Assembly (NCBI GenBank): GCA_036435485.1
Contig: CM071598.1
Coordinates: 105,584,501 to 105,648,500 of the forward strand
Direction of reading: 5' to 3'
Origin: Saposhnikovia divaricata
Lineage: Eukaryota; Streptophyta; Magnoliopsida; Apiales; Apiaceae
Length of the DNA stretch: 64,000 nt
The notes beneath the pieces are model-generated. The model had not been told where the DNA came from, made no database searches, and saw only the letters and a program-made list of their open reading frames with translations. Both the position numbers and the translations under genes were made by a program. Position 1 is the stretch's first letter, and every line of letters begins with the position of its first letter. This document shows positions 20,783 to 33,435 of the stretch, piece after piece.

Positions 20783-23700
20783 TGGCATCCCATAATCTGG
20801 GGTACAGATTTGGGGCCACTAACCACAATCAATATAATACATACCCGGATATAAGCTTAACATAATAAAAGAAAACCCCTTAACCAAGATCGCATACAGG
20901 CTATGGTATGAAACAAACTATTAAGTTACATTATTACAATCCAATCTTCGAATAAAATTGTTATACAAATTGCTAACAAACTAAGTCAATCTGATGAACT
21001 AGTTAACCAACCTCTGACAAAGCTCAAGTCACTACCCGACCAAGTCAACAACTCATCTCGTCTCTATAAACTGGAGAAATAAAACAACAATGCAAGAGTG
21101 AGCCGGCAGTGCTCAGCAAGTATAAATGTGTATAAATATCAATAACAATAATAAGTTTTTATCAACAAGAATAAACATCATAGGCATCAAAGGAATCAAG
21201 CTTTAAAGCAACTCAACCTCAATGTATAGATTAGAATTGGATTTTTATATATTTTATAAAAAAAACAATAAGGTTAGGCTGCTGATCAGTCACGCACTAA
21301 CCCCGGACAAATGCACGCAGCAATGTCATATAATGGATCCACGACACGCATTGGCCTTATTAACTTCCGACCACGAATCTGGTCTGACCTTACGGTCCAA
21401 AAACATTTTTATCACGACCACGATAGGGACCGACATTTCGGTGAAAACATTCCAATTCTACTTCAAACTCACGAGGTGTCGAAACAATAGACAACCTTAC
21501 CACAACAACTAACTGGAAAACTCACGTTCCAGAACAACAATTCATAATTAAGAATCACTGATGAAATATCAACATCAACGGTATCAACAAGATCAACCCA
21601 GCAACAAGGGTAAATAAAGAATAATAATATCAATAGGTGTCGACGAGTTCGACATGATAAAGGGGTGATAAAGAACAATAATCTCAAAGGTATCGACAAG
21701 TTCGATACGAATAATGTGGGGTCATAACATCATTAGATTTATTAAAGAAAGAATTCACTTGAACAATAAGTGAAAGGAAATACTTGCCTGGTAATCACAG
21801 CTTAATCCATCTAAATGTCTCACTCAACTACTGACTTTCATACGTCCCATCCACTCGATTCTACAATCCTTATTTCACATCAATACTTCTGACTAACCTT
21901 TGTCTACTTTAAACACCTCTCGCAGGGATACTGAATTCAAACAGAGCATTTAAACACTTAATCAAATAGCTAATCCCTTTTACGACCCACTATTACGTAA
22001 TGCACGTCATCACATAATACTTAATCATTTAAATCACATCCAATAGACCATAATAATCAAATTTAGCATTTAATCGACTTCAGAAACATTTTTAAAACGA
22101 CTCTCAACCTTTGTTTCAACATAAGACTAGACTTGGGATATTTTAAAACAATTTTACAGCATTTTCTAGATTTATTAAACCACAAATACATTTTTAAAAC
22201 AACACACAGACTCTGCTTTCAACACAACTTGACTCCAGATATTTTTGAATTCTTGCAAATCATTTTCTAGATTTTTAGAAAATTTCTACTATTTTTAAAT
22301 CACTTTAAAACAGAAAAAAATTACAAGAAATTTTTTCGAAATAACCGTTTTATAGAACGGACTTTTCCCAGGGATAATAGCCCCTCAATTTCAATACCAA
22401 CAATACAATTCAACTATACTTCATATATATATACCCACATAAACTCACCGTAAACGAAGAACACGAACACCGGAACCTAAAAATCCGGCCAACATTGAAT
22501 ATTTCGGGGAATAAAAACAAGCTCTAAAAATTCCGAAATTAACATATATAAACTATCACGTTCAAATATAAATAAGTGCGGAAGAAGAATTTCAAAATCT
22601 TACCGAAAATGAATTCCGGCTACTCCAAAAGTATTTTTGGTGTACAAAAAATATGCCCAGAAAAATCTGAGATTAATACCCATATATGAACACACGCCGC
22701 ATAGACTCCTAGAATGCTCAGAATCATCAAACTCCTCTTCTACACTCCAAAAATAATTAAAACAAAAAATCCACCCAGAAAATTTCTTGCTTGAACAATA
22801 ACAATATATATATCAACACATAGATCATGAAGAGCCGATCGTTTCCATATATAGATATTGAATTTTGGATAAACGATTTGAGAGTAATGAATTTTTGAAG
22901 ATTAAAAATATATAAAGGAGAGAGACAGAGAACATATGGGGAGGCGGCCGAGAGAAAAGTAAAGGAGGGATGTGTGTTTGGTGCTGCGCGTGTGTTTCTG
23001 AGGATAAACAAGTAGTAGAACTGGGGTTGCTTTTGTTTTGTAAAAAAAATGGGCTTCGGCCCCAATATTTTTTTTAACATAAAACTAATACCCCAAAATA
23101 ATTCTTGGTCCCTAACTTTATCTAATTAGTCCCAAAAATCATAAATTAAATAACTAGCGGGTAAAATAATAATTTCTATTTTTACAAAAATAAATAAATA
23201 AAGGTTTTCCAAAATTATTTTTGATCCGAAACTGCATACTCGGATAAAATTGAAAATTTATTCTTTCTAAAAATTAAAATAACCATGTACAAAATTTTTA
23301 TAAATCCCGGATTGTTCAAAAATATAAAATTACACAATTATTGAATAATTTCATAACGCACCAAAATACCAATGGGGTCACTAATAAAATACCGGGTAAA
23401 ATTCTGGCACAGGAAAAATACAGTTCTGATCTTTAAAATTCTAAAATAACCTCAATTTACCAAAAATGTAAAATACCACATTTTCGAATGCTTTGAAAAA
23501 TTAATCAAATAAAATTTTTGTACACGAATAGAATACCGGATAAAATGTTGGAACGAATGATATACCAACTCGATCCATAAAATCATAAGGCGAACTCAAT
23601 TGACCAATATCGATGAAAAGATCAATTTTTTTTAATAAAATAAAAATAATTACTAACAAAGACGGTACCAAATACAGTCTACCTGAATCACATATTAGTA

Positions 23701-23821
23701 ATTAAACACGTACAAGCATTCAATTATAATAAAATACCCACAATCTTATTCCTCATTTATGGAAAGAGCAATAAAATATTTAAATAATAATATTAAATCC
23801 TGAAAAATTCGAATTACTACA
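20783..23821 (-). repeat. Gypsy LTR, family B
   Basis: This roughly 3.04-kb LTR lies in minus orientation. The right edge is firm: the minus strand starts TGTAGTAATTCG, directly after a purine-rich tract and a degraded integrase end. The left edge is placed at TGGCATCCC, which mirrors the LTR A edge (TGTAACGCC then a 'aatctggggt' run). It carries the same GCAAG/TGAGC/GCTCA hairpin motif at 21092-21122. The second LTR of this element is not in the window. Confidence 0.6.
21092..21122 (-). promoter_or_regulatory. Conserved LTR hairpin motif, family B
   Basis: GCAAG-AG-TGAGC, a 7-nt loop CGGCAGT, then GCTCA-GCAAGT. The stem and both flanking GCAAG strings match families A and the solo LTR, while the loop differs entirely. 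That is the pattern expected for a conserved RNA stem. Confidence 0.5.
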
Positions 23822-23872
23822 ATCTACCTTCCTTATAGGGATTCCGTCCTCGGAATCAGCTGAGGAAAATCC

Positions 23873-24330
23873 CTAGGATTCCTTTTGCCCACTTCTCAGT
23901 TCTAACAACATCCGTAACAATACTAATTCTTTAATCTTCGATACTCGTTGTTTCTTATCGAAAATTTCTACTAGTTCCTCTACATAGAAAAAATGTCGTT
24001 GTACCACTATATGTTCACCAACTTCTTCCCAATATACCAGGGATCGACACTCTCGTCTGTATAGCGCTTTGTAAAGCGGTAATCCAATATTGGTATGAAA
24101 ACTATCGTTATATGAGAATTCCATCGGTGGCAAATGATCGTCTAATCGCCTTCAAAATCAAGTGTAAATACTCTAACATGTCTTCGATGGTTTGAATCGT
24201 TCCTTCGCTTTGGCCGTCTATCCGAGAATGACAAGTCATACTTACCTCTAACTCAGTATCTAAACCTTTCTTGAAAACTTTTTTGGAATCTCGAGTTGAA
24301 TTTCGAGTATTATGAGCCATAATACTCCAT
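23873..24330 (-). pseudogene. Integrase remnant of element B
   Basis: Minus-strand pieces in two frames give TCHSRIDGQSEGTIQTIEDM, then EFSYNDSFHTNIG, then YKALYRRECRSLVYWEEVGE and a short tail. This is the segment around the catalytic Glu and the conserved 'ALYGRRCRSP' box of gypsy chromovirus integrases. Frameshifts and substitutions (SEGTIQ for SERTIQ) show decay. No chromodomain can be read after it. Confidence 0.8.
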
Positions 24331-25879
24331 TATAAACTTGAACCTTTTGTTTACAAGTCCCGGTAATTCGAAACGCTTAATAGTTATAAATGAATGTCCT
24401 GTCCACAGAAAAATCGGGCATGACCTTTTCATATAATGGACTATACCCTGTGTAACAATTTCAAATACCAACCCAATCATTTATAACAACTCATTTCTGT
24501 ACTCCAACCTTTCACATCTCAATTTAATCATACACAATGCTAATACGAAAGCTGCCTTGACTTGCAGTAAACATGTAAATAAATAAATTTGCCTAAAGAA
24601 ATAAATCTGCCTTGACTTGCAGCAAACATATAAGAAAAGAAGACTGCCTGGACTTGCATTAAACACGTAAGTACATAATCCATAATACCTTGATTCCAAT
24701 CTGTCAACCAAACATCACATCATCTTTTCTCGATCGCGTCCTTGAAATCGAATACTACAATCAAACACATACGTCATTAGATACACGTCAAACATGATTC
24801 GATTAACAACTCAATTCTCACTCTTATAAAAAAACATTTTGGTTTATTAAAGCTTTTGAAATACAGCCTCGAATATTTTATTGGTTTAAAACAAATCAAA
24901 AATCATTTTTATCCACTGAAAATATTTTTGAAAATACTTTTATATCCATTTAAAATATTTAGAATAATAAATTTTAGAAGAATAAAAATTTTAAAATTGA
25001 AAACTAATAAACTTCATAACCTTGACTTGACATAACCCACTACAAGAATAAAATTTTGAAATAACTGGTTTGCAATATCAACTATTCTGGAATCATGGCC
25101 CCCTCGATACCAATCACACAACGCTTTCACTCCCGCAATTTCCAACAACTCTAACTTTTATTAACATGAAAATTTCACTTAATATATGTCAAATCAATCA
25201 TACGTCTTCAACAAATAACTCACCATCTTCAAGAATCATCTAAACTACACTCACTCCGCGTCCTCTGAAATGAACTTCCCGAAACATAACTCTCCATACT
25301 TAACAAGTTCTCGAATTTGACTCTGCACGTACATTACAACTCCAACGTTTATCACTGCTCAAATTAACTACAGAACTTATGACATCTATTCATCATTTGC
25401 ATTTCGAAATATTCCGAAACAACCTACACGTTCACCACTTATCCTTCTGACTATTCAATTCTTCTCCCGTCATCTCATTCACATTCTGGTTCATCACCTC
25501 ATCTCGGTACCTCTTAATTCTCTGATAACTCACGCTGAAATATCAGGATATGAATCATCTTCGTTATAGTACTAGGCATTTGAACTTCCACATCTGGCTT
25601 CTCAAATCCGTAGGCGAAACTATTACGGTCAATTCCAACTCACGTGTTATAATACTTTTGCTTATGAATATCCATAAATTACCCTTTTTATGTTATGTCA
25701 ATCAAACAACCACATCCCTTTTTTTTACGAACCATCACAGTAGTTCACAAAGTCTCCTTGCTCATCTGGCTTCACTATCACTGGAACGGTTGTCAACCTT
25801 CATTAACTCTTAGAAACTCTCTTCACACTTCTCTGTCCCTTCACACATTTTGTTCCCATTGGTAAACTTAATTAATGCT

Positions 25880-26200
25880 TAGGCTATCTGGATAAAGCCT
25901 TCAATAACCTTTAGTAGCTCCTGGTTCATCCTTCAAAACTTCCGACCTCTGCTAGCATTATGGGCCTTTCTCAATTCATTATTGCTTCATCTTCACCAAA
26001 AACTTACTTTGATTCTTTCATTTCTAACCACATGTCTTAAAATTATTTTCCTTTCCATCCAAAATTATATTTAAATTTCTTGTGAATAATCTTCTTCTTT
26101 TGAAATTTTTTAAGGTCATTCTCAAATAATCTGCATACTCTTCACAAATCTTCGAATATCTTGGGATGTTATCTATAAACACAATTAAATTTTTATTTAA
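25880..26200 (-). pseudogene. Reverse transcriptase remnant of element B
   Basis: The minus strand near 26190-26080 reads a V-F-I-D-N motif followed by EEYADYLRMTL, corresponding to the catalytic VFIDDILIYS box and the following helix, with the second Asp replaced by Asn. Further along (26060-25880) come HVVRNERIKV and a 'V-I-E-G-F-I-Q-I-A' end, matching the 'GHVVSKEGI ... FVEGFSKIA' order at the RT/RNase H boundary. Several stops interrupt it. Confidence 0.7.
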
Positions 26201-27771
26201 ATACTTCTTGAATCTTATTCATTGTAACCAAAAAGCGGTAAGTGCTCTTGTCCAACCATACACCATTACTAATAACTCATCATGTCCATATCGACTCAGA
26301 ACGTTGCTTCAAGAATATTTTAAGGTTTCTATCTTCCAATGATCTTAGTCTATTCATAGATCAAATTTAAGCAAAACTTACAACTTTCAACTTATCTGAC
26401 CTTGGTAAGAAGGTCCTCAAAACTACTTGTCCACTTATTCCATTTGTAAAGATCAATGTATAACTTCGAACTACTTTTTTTTCCCTCACGAACATTACTG
26501 ATGCATCCTTCTTAGATACGCTGAGTATTACTACTCCTTCTCTTGCGAAAATCCTTTAATTAAATTGCTAGCTCCAACATTTCCATTGGTGTCATCCGAT
26601 ATCGTACTCCTTGAAATTGATTCTATATTTGAAAATAAATAATACACAAACTCTACTTCTTTGTCTGGTGACAATCCTGGTAATCCATCAAAATATACAT
26701 TTAAAAATTATTAACCACTAAAATCTCTACGATTTAACTGTTTCCTTTCCTGTTATCTCCCTCTATGCAAAATAACTTCAAAATCTTGGTATTATACTCT
26801 CTTGGTCTGCATGATCGTTAAGACTTCTTCGTCTGCTCCTGACCCAAAAACTACTTCTACATTTATTGAGAAGCATAATCTCACCTTCTTGTCTTCACAA
26901 TTTGTTTGTACTTCATAGTTAGCTAATCAATCCAATCCTGAATCACAATTAACTCTTTTGAATGCCATCACATTCAAATTCTTGATAACGTCATTCCTAG
27001 TCATCTGAAATTTCTAGCTTTCTAGTAATTTATAAAAAACAGTTTTGTTACTCTCATCACAGGGTCCATTGAGACTAATATGATACAATCTCGGGAAAAA
27101 AATATCTCATCCTCCCACGCTTCTGGCACACAACTCTAACTTCTGACTCTAACACTTACTACCACACTATTCTTTCCAATTACAATTGCAACTCTCTCTG
27201 AATTTACTTCAACACAATCTCAATATGTTTTCTCTTGAATTCTTATCTTCCGACCATGAGGTCTTATTAATCTATACCAATTCTCATTCTGGGGGCAACT
27301 ACTGTACCTCTACTCTTCCGGCTCCAGATCTTCCAAATTCTTATATTCTTCCCATAACTGAATTACAAGCTCTGTCTTCCTCTTCTCATCATCTTGCTCC
27401 ATCTTGGTCAACTCTCTTCTATTTTTAATAATCACGACTCTTTAAATTGGGTCCACACTAATTATTAACTCCAACATAATCACTTTACTTCTCTTTCAAG
27501 TTTCAATTCCTCCTGATAATTCTTACAAACAATTCCGTCTTGATTCACTCTGCTACACTCAAGTTATCCCTCTTCGGTTATAAAATCTATACCCAACAAT
27601 GGGTTTCAAAACATTCAAAATCTTATGATATTCCATTTACTACCTTGAAAATTAAACAGATGTCCAAAACAATCTTTCACTACACTAACTATCATATATC
27701 AAACGTCTCCATCATCATTCTCTTTTAAACCTTTAACAAAATCCGCAATCTTGTGCCCTTGTGATCGGCTC

Positions 27772-27772
27772 T

Positions 27773-27802
<30 letters not shown>
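27772..27802. repeat. TTTA microsatellite
   Basis: About eight TTTA units. Confidence 0.95.
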
Positions 27803-27803
<1 letters not shown>

Positions 27804-28778
27804 CTGAATTCCCAGTAATATCGAATCTTGTTCAAGCATTTTCTATCCAATAAGTAATCCAATGTGATATGCCATCTCTGTTTTAACACCAACTTCCCAA
27901 ACCTGTTCAACCAATTCTTTGTCAATGTAATTGCAGCTTCAATCATTTAATATGTTGTCGCGTCTATCTTCGCAGCCCTTTATCACGGATAATTTAAAAT
28001 CATCAGGGTTTCTGACAAGGAAATCAATAGAATGAATATGTATTATGTATAAATACACTGGGTTTTGTTCGGAGAAAGTTTTTGTAAAAGAGTTTAACCG
28101 AGAGATCAATAAGATCTTTGAAATACTATCAGGTTGCATTTGTCAATTAGGTCAACCGCCATAGTATGAAAAGATGGCCAGTCTTTCGTACTTCCATGAC
28201 AAACACAATCAGTGGCATCCCACCAGACTTCTATCACAAAGATAAAATGTCCCTGAATCCCCTATATACATAGGTTGTTCATCTCAGTTTGAATAAAGAA
28301 AATCAAGTATTCAGGGAAAATAGAAAAAGTCCAAGAGTCTCAAAATTTTGTATATAAAGCTGGATCAAGTATCCTCTAAAAAAATAAGGATATTTCTGAA
28401 AGAATAGGACTGCGTGTAAATAAATCTGATTTAAAAGCTCATCATCAATTGAAGTATAGTTGAGCATCAAACGTATGCATCAACTATCGATTAAACAAAC
28501 GTTCGAGAAATTCCTAATTCTTCATATTCTCACTCTTGTCGACTAAGCACTAATATACTTAGCTTCCAAAACCGGCCTGACAATAATGAGTTGAATAAGT
28601 AAGAAGATCTCAATTCATTCTCGATTTTTAACCATCACTGCGCAACAAATGCTTCAGCAACGATTTAAACCAAGAATTAATTTACAACAATTCATAGCGA
28701 GAATAAGAATTTTTCAAGACATTTGACAATTCCCTCAGATAACAAATTGGATGATATCAATGACTAAGAGTGCACAGC

Positions 28779-30278
28779 TGATAAGTGGATTTTATATCCA
28801 CTTGGAGCATTCCATATCGGCTTAAATTGATTGCCTTGGACTCAAGTTTGTTGTAGTTTTGATGTGTTTTGCTTAGTTGTGCAGATTTACAAGACTGTCG
28901 ATTATGGTTGATGCTTCTATCATTTTTGGAGGATAAATTGATTAAAATTCGGATTTCTGATAAGGTTGCGCAGTCTACACTGTTTTGGCCATATTTGGAG
29001 TTCTAGAAGTCCGTTTTCAGCAATCTTACTGTCCACGCGAAGCTTGGGAGATTTTCTACAACATTGGACAGTTCGTCCATGCGCAGGCTGCGCGTGGTGG
29101 GCGCAGGCAGCGTGGCAAACAGACTGATGGGAGCAGGAAATTACTGTTTTGCCCTTTTTAAGTTCTAATTGTATTTTGGGCAGTTTTTAGTACCTTAATC
29201 GAATTCTAATTGTAATAGAAGGTAATTTCTTGCTGGGCAAGAAATCTAGAGTCTATTTAAACACATCTTAGCATTGCAATTCGGATCGGTTTTATTATTG
29301 TAACGTAGAATTGCAAGGGAGAAAAGTGGAGAAGGATTCAACGTTCGTGACAAGCACGGATCTAGATCAACTTCATCTTTTGTAGACCTTGGATTATAGA
29401 TTTGTTTTCTCAACTCTTTGTTTTATTAAAATTATTGCGTCTTTCTTTCATATCTTGTTTATTATCATGTTTTCATCAAATCCCATGACGATGAACGGTT
29501 CAATTATGAGCTAATCGTTGTCATGGGATTCTAATGGATTTATTTACGTAGCTTAAAAGTTTGATTGCTTTAAAGATCTGTGTGTGGTGTGTAATTGATA
29601 TCCTCGTATGGTTAATCTTAATGCTTTTAGATGCGTAGCTAACATCTAAATTGAATTGTTAATCTCTTGCGAAACGAGAGTGGATCTTGAGATTTAGAAC
29701 TTGCCATGCTAGCATAGGATAGGCTGATGTTTTAACATCATGATTTGTGGCATAAATAGAGATATTATGCTGCCCTATGTGATCTTAATAGACAACTTGT
29801 TCTTCAACCGTTATGTTTTCAAATCTTATAGAGATATAGGGTCTAAACATAATTGGCGTCTACCCATCTTCTATCTATTTTGTGGATGTATGCGTAGTTT
29901 GGTGTTCGTATACCCAGAGGTAGCTTATACTTGTTTCGTGTTGTCTGGTCAGATATCAAAACCATCACATGCATTGATTAAAGGCGTCGACTCTAAGTGA
30001 AGTAGATAATGAAGTTAGGATCCCATGTTATTCTCATATAAGTAAATCAGTTTTAATCTCATTAGTTAATTAATTCTTAGTTTGATAATTTGCATCTTAG
30101 TTTAATTCAGATAATTAAAAACCCCAATTTGTTATTTGTCTTAGCAGTGAATTAAAACCATACATTGTTACATAGGTACATTTACTGAATTGAAACCTAA
30201 ACCTGATCTCTATGGAATGAACTTGATTTTATCTATATTACTTGTGACCAAGTATACTTGCGTGATATTGTGTAAACA
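28779..30278 (+). repeat. Athila-like element 1, 5' LTR
   Basis: This 1,500-bp LTR starts TGATAAGTGGATTTTATA and ends TGTAAACA. It shares start, end region and a central block (cccatgacgatgaacgg to gtcatggg, near 29483-29527) with the LTR at 31260-33288, but is shorter. A weak TATA-like TCTATTTAAACA sits near 29252. Confidence 0.85.
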
Positions 30279-30284
30279 AATTTT

Positions 30285-30302
30285 TGGCGCCGCTGCCGGG
30301 GA
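30285..30302 (+). other. Primer-binding site, tRNA-Asp type (element 1)
   Basis: TGGCGCCGCTGCCGGGGA lies six bases after the LTR end. This is the primer site used by Athila/Tat elements and matches the 3' end of plant tRNA-Asp with one difference from the common TGGCGCCGTTGCC form. Confidence 0.85.
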
Positions 30303-30418
30303 TCATCGGTGTTTTGTTTTTAGTTTATGTGCTTGTCATCAGTGGTCGTTAGCGTTCACTGACTCAGATTTTCTTACTTAGTTTGTTATTTCTTGGTGTT
30401 TCAGGTACTTGAACGTGT

Positions 30419-31262
30419 ATGCGAACACGTTTGCAAACTCGTAAACTGGCAGAAGAAGAACTTGCAGCAGCAAAAGAGATGGCAGATTTACCAGCAGCAG
30501 CTAAGGCTTTGAAGGATTATTCTCATCCTAAGATCAATGACATTCAGTCTAGTATTGTCAGACCAGCTATTGTAGCTAATACTTTCGAAATCAAGCCGGG
30601 CACGATTCAGATGGTGCAGAACTCAGTTCAGTTTGGGGGTGCTCCTACGGAGGATCCTAACATGCATATCAGGGACTTCATTGAGATCTGCGACACTTTC
30701 AAGTTTAATGGTGTGCTGGATGATGCGATCAAATTGAGGCTTTTCCCATTCTCTCTGAAGGATAAGGCTAAGGATCGGTTACACTCTTTACCAGCCAGTT
30801 CCATTACTACTTGGGAGGATCTTGCTCAGAAATTTCTTACTAAATTCTTCCCTATGGCGAAAACTGCAGCAATAAGAAACCAGCTAACTCAATTTCAGCA
30901 GCAATCTGGTGAATCTTTGTGTGAGGCTTGGGAACGCTACAAGGAGATGCTTCGTAAGTGTCCACATCATGGGATGCCTGAATGGATGGTTATCAACGGT
31001 TTTTACAATGGGTTGGGAGCACAGTCTAGACCTTTGCTAGATGCAGCATCAGGTGGAACTCTGTGGGCTAAGAGCTATGAGGAGGCTTATGATCTTATTG
31101 AGACGATGACTGCTAATGAATATCAAAATCCAACCCAGAGGCTTTCTCAAGGCAAGGTAGCAGGTGTTCTTGAAGTTGATGCAGCTACAGCCATTGCAGC
31201 TCAGTTGAAGGCTCTCACTATGAAGGTGGATTCTCTTGTTAATTATGGAGTTCAACAGGTGA
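30419..31262 (+). pseudogene. gag fragment, Athila-like element 1
   Basis: The frame opens with MRTRLQTRKLAEEEL and runs about 280 codons without a stop. The retrotransposon gag domain is clear: FEIKPGTIQMVQNSVQFGG, DFIEICDTFKFNG, IKLRLFPFSLKDKAK, SSITTWEDLAQKFLTKFFP, ESLCEAWERYKEMLRKCPHH and GFYNGLGAQSRPLLDAASGG. It forms the virus-like particle of the element. It is cut after VNYGVQQ by the incoming LTR at 31260, so the zinc knuckle and pol are lost. The start ATG is supported by the second copy, which keeps ATG at the same place. Confidence 0.9.
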
Positions 31263-32123
31263 TATGTGGATTTTATATCCACTTATTATGCGCTATTTTG
31301 ACCTAGATTGGTGGTTTATCCTTAAATATATTGTGTCTTTTAATTCATTTTTGTTTTGTTTCAGCATTTGTTGTACAGAACTCGCAACTTTAGGTATCTA
31401 GTCGATAAAAGGCTCAAAACGGTGGATTTCTGTCTCAATTTTATCAAGTGGACCGGCTACGAGGAAAAAGAATTATCATAAAGAAATTCTGAGTGATATA
31501 TTCTTGAATCTGGAACCCCGGTTGGAATTGATATATTTTTCGTTTCGCAAAAGGAATCCAGTTTCAGATCCTCAAGAGACCGTAATTTACACCTGGACGA
31601 GCAATGAGAAAATAGAATTATCACAAAAAGATGGAAAGTGATATATTCTTAAAGAGAAAACCCCGGTTTGAATTGATATATTTTTTGTTAAACAAAAGGA
31701 GTCCAGTTCCAGGCCCGCAATAGACCGCAGCTTAGGACTTACGGATTTATTTATATTAATAAATATTTTATTTAATTAGTAAATTATATTTTTAAATATC
31801 TAATAATATTAGATATTTATTTTTATAATTTCTGGATTAAATTAATTATTTATTAATTAAAGATAAAAAGTTATGCGGTTTAAAAACATTTTTTTCGGAC
31901 ATATAATTGTAATGGCAACAAAGGAATGCAAGTTGTAGTGTGTTGTCGGCTAGAAAAAAAATAAAAAAAAAGGCGATAGAATGTGGCTGAGTGCAGTTAA
32001 TGGATGGCTGTTTGATTGAAGCTTTCGGCTGTGTTAAGTATGTATTGTATTTTTTCTTTTCTTTTTTATTTCTTTTTAATTCTTTTCATTTATATTTTAT
32101 TGATTTGGTGTGCTAATTTTTTG

Positions 32124-32134
32124 CTATAAATAGG
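32124..32134 (+). promoter_or_regulatory. TATA box of Athila-like LTR 2
   Basis: CTATAAATAGG on the plus strand is a canonical plant TATA element in U3. The expected start is near 32155-32165, just before the ACACACCAATTTGG segment. Confidence 0.7.
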
Positions 32135-32387
32135 TTAGTTCTCAAGCTTGTAAGGACACACCAATTTGGAGAAAAACATTTCTCTCTTGTATTCTCTCTA
32201 GCTTCTTTGTAATTTTAAGTTTTGTTTTTATACACTTTAATTTTTGCAAATTTAGTATAATTGTTATTTCGGTTGAAGAAATTACGGGGATTATTCGGAG
32301 TGCTCTTTTCATTCATTGGAAGCTATTTCGGTTCTACTTTCTAACTCTCGTAATTTTGATATTTAATTTATCGGAATTTTTAATTTA

Positions 32388-32388
<1 letters not shown>

Positions 32389-32481
<93 letters not shown>
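32389..32481. repeat. TTA trinucleotide repeat in LTR 2
   Basis: About 30 TTA units lie at the place where LTR 1 has only TTTATTATCATG (29457-29469). It is a microsatellite expansion within an LTR. Confidence 0.95.
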
Positions 32482-32482
<1 letters not shown>

Positions 32483-33294
32483 GTTTTCATTTAATCCAAT
32501 GATGACGATTCGTTCGATTATGAACTAATCGCCGTCATGGGATTCTAATGGATTTATTTACGTAATTTAGTAATTCGATGCCTTAATAATTTGTATTATG
32601 ATAAAAATTCAGATTGCCTAATGTGGTTGCGCTTAATTTATTAGATGCGTAGCTAACGTCTAAATTATTAATTCGTAATGAATGCGAAAGTGGATTTAGG
32701 AATTTAGAATTGGCCATGTTAGCATAGGTTCGTAATTGTCATGTACATTTACGATAAGTGGTAGGATTTTGGATCACATCACACTATGTAGTCATAATAA
32801 AGGAATTTATTCGTAAACCAATTATGTTTTCAAATCTTATAGACATATAGGGTCTAAGCATAAAAGGTGTCCACGCGACTTCTATCTTTTTAAGTGGATG
32901 TTCGTATGGTTTGATATGAGTTAAGGCTGAAAGGCGCTTATGTTAGTTTCGTGTTCCCGACTAGCTTTCGTAAATTATAAAAATTACTTTGAAATTAAGG
33001 TATCAATTCTAAATGAAATAAATAATGAAATTAGAATCCCATGTTTTTCTCACATATAAATTCTCATTTAATTAAATTAATTAGTTTGAATTAATTATTA
33101 TTAATTTAATTAATCAATTAGAAAAATACAAACAAAACCCCCCTTTGTATTTATTCGAGCAGTTTGTTGTTTAATCATACGTCGTTGCTTAAACATTATT
33201 TCTGAACAAACACCAAGTCTTCGTGGGAACGAATTTATTATATTACTTGTGACCGCGTACACTTGCGCAGTTAGTTTTCGAACCAACAAGTTTT

Positions 33295-33312
33295 TGGCGC
33301 CGCTGCCGGGGA
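33295..33312 (+). other. Primer-binding site, tRNA-Asp type (element 2)
   Basis: TGGCGCCGCTGCCGGGGA, identical to the site of element 1, lies six bases after the LTR. Confidence 0.85.
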
Positions 33313-33435
33313 CTTCGGTGTTATTTTCAGAATTTGTGTTTAACATCAACAGAGGTTAAACTTAACTGACTTGGATAGTTGTTTTTCTCACGACGTGTTT
33401 TCTTGCTCTGCCAGTATAAGGATCTTAAGTTGTTT

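Larger units (their letters stand above)
23822..28778 (-). mobile_element. Decayed interior of gypsy element B
   Basis: The interior of the element whose 3' LTR is family B carries a purine-rich tract at 23822-23840. Then, in order on the minus strand, come an integrase remnant (23873-24330) and reverse transcriptase remnants (about 25880-26200). The rest is unreadable. It is truncated at 28778 by an Athila-like LTR. Short plus-strand frames in 25550-27730 are shadows of this decayed sequence. Confidence 0.7.
28779..31259 (+). mobile_element. Athila-like gypsy element 1, truncated
   Basis: A plus-oriented element has an LTR at 28779-30278, a tRNA-Asp-type primer site at 30285-30302 and a gag frame from 30419. 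It is cut at 31259 by the LTR of a related element. Pol and the 3' LTR are absent. The gag sequence type and primer site together point to the Athila branch of non-chromovirus gypsy elements. Confidence 0.85.
31260..33288 (+). repeat. Athila-like element 2, 5' LTR
   Basis: This 2,029-bp LTR runs from TGATATGTGGATTTTATA to AACCAACA. It shares the terminal segments and the TCATGGGATTCTAATGGATT block with the element 1 LTR. It is longer because of a different U3 and a large TTA repeat. TATA box at 32124-32134. Confidence 0.85.

Noticed and set aside
30285..33312. tRNA gene at the GGCGCCGCTGCCGGGG strings
   Set aside because: They are primer-binding sites directly after LTR ends; no cloverleaf can be drawn.
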